Source: Porticoccaceae bacterium (GTDB lineage: Bacteria > Pseudomonadota > Gammaproteobacteria > Pseudomonadales > Porticoccaceae). Taken from it: a stretch of 6,334 nucleotides of DNA. The stretch spans positions 1 to 6,334 of the forward strand of contig JAUUYV010000115.1 of the NCBI GenBank assembly GCA_030590275.1. Reading direction: 5' to 3'. The notes beneath the pieces were generated by a model. It had not been told where the DNA came from, did not search any database, and saw only the letters and a program-made list of their open reading frames with translations. Made by a program: the position numbers and the translations under genes. Positions 5,888 through 6,334 of this stretch are shown here, in pieces; position 1 is the first letter of the stretch, and each line of letters begins with the position of its first letter.

Positions 5888-6334
5888 TGAACAAGACCTT
5901 AAGGAATATCTTTCATCTGGGCCTTAAAGAACTGCGTTGCCTTTACCGGGATAAGGTTTTATTTGTTCTTATTATTTTTGCCTTCTCCTTTATGATTTAC
6001 GCAGGGGGGAAAGCGGCATCGCTAGAATTACATAACGCCCCCATAGCCTTTGTCGACGAGGACCAGTCTCCGCTATCGGCGCGGATTATAAACGCGTTTT
6101 ATCCACCCTATTTCAAAGTTCCGGAGTTGATCGAACTCTCCGACATCGACCCCGGCATGGATGAAGCGAAATATACATTTGTCATTAATATCCCACCTTA
6201 TTTTCATCGCGATGTTCTGGCAGGTAAACGTCCAGACCTTCAGGTCAATGTCGATGCCACTCAAATGACCCAGGCTTATATTGGTGCCAACTATATCCAG
6301 CACATCGTACTTTCTGAAATTAACGAATACCTCT
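5887..6334 (+). CDS. yhhJ: YhhJ-like ABC-2 permease subunit, N-terminal part (3' end outside window)
   Basis: The frame opens at ATG 5887, overlapping the rbbA stop by one base (TAATG), and stays open to the window end. It gives 149 complete codons out of the roughly 370 usual for the family. AGGA at 5877-5880 is a well-placed SD inside the end of rbbA. The N-terminus has an amphipathic elbow (IFHLGLKELRCLYRDK), one membrane helix at about 23-40 and the start of a large external domain. That domain contains APIAFVDEDQSPLS, YTFVINIPPYFHRDVLAGK and VNVDATQMTQAYIG, all close to E. coli YhhJ as I recall it. The external domain parallels that of the RbbA permease (FAVFDQDRTP, EIPPNFGKDLRRG, WVDGAM), so the two are probably paralogous halves of a heterodimeric transmembrane channel powered by the RbbA NBDs. 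Remaining helices and the C-terminus are not visible here. Confidence 0.93.
   Translation, partial: MNKTLRNIFHLGLKELRCLYRDKVLFVLIIFAFSFMIYAGGKAASLELHNAPIAFVDEDQSPLSARIINAFYPPYFKVPELIELSDIDPGMDEAKYTFVINIPPYFHRDVLAGKRPDLQVNVDATQMTQAYIGANYIQHIVLSEINEYL

Noticed and set aside
6073..6303. Minus-strand ORF of 76 residues near the window end
   Set aside because: It is antisense to the yhhJ-like reading frame, which has clear family motifs.

Overview
The window most likely comes from a gammaproteobacterium. Three consecutive genes read closely like the E. coli yhiI-rbbA-yhhJ locus, which encodes a periplasmic adaptor, a double-ATPase/permease fusion and a partner permease. Base composition is moderate. 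The stretch at roughly 1060-1800 looks AT-richer than the genes on either side. The species cannot be fixed from the sequence alone.

Layout. Positions 1-803 (+) hold the C-terminal part of an acetyl-CoA hydrolase/CoA-transferase whose start lies outside the window. Positions 804-1059 hold at most a small, doubtful secreted-protein ORF, possibly the remains of a decayed gene. Positions 1060-1506 (-) encode a small three-helix membrane protein of unknown function, convergent with what precedes it. Positions 1507-1958 are a divergent intergenic region of about 450 bases. It contains an unusually strong Shine-Dalgarno sequence in front of a six-codon ORF, weak promoter-like hexamers and a short inverted repeat.

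From 1959 to the window end runs a tightly packed operon on the + strand: a HlyD/YhiI-type adaptor (1959-3026), an RbbA-type protein of 954 residues (3023-5887) and a YhhJ-type ABC-2 permease (5887 onward, cut by the window end). Both junctions overlap (TTGA and TAATG), so translation is probably coupled.

How the genes work together (inference from family knowledge): RbbA supplies two nucleotide-binding domains and one permease half, YhhJ the other permease half, and YhiI the periplasmic adaptor. Together they would form a tripartite-type ABC exporter, probably using a TolC-like outer-membrane channel that is not in the window. The substrate is unknown. E. coli RbbA has also been described as a ribosome-associated ATPase, so the family has a double identity. 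The most notable local features are the asymmetric ATPase motifs, a (Lys-Pro)6 linker encoded by a hexanucleotide tandem repeat, and the micro-ORF leader upstream. I see no RNA genes, CRISPR array, insertion sequence or clearly new system.
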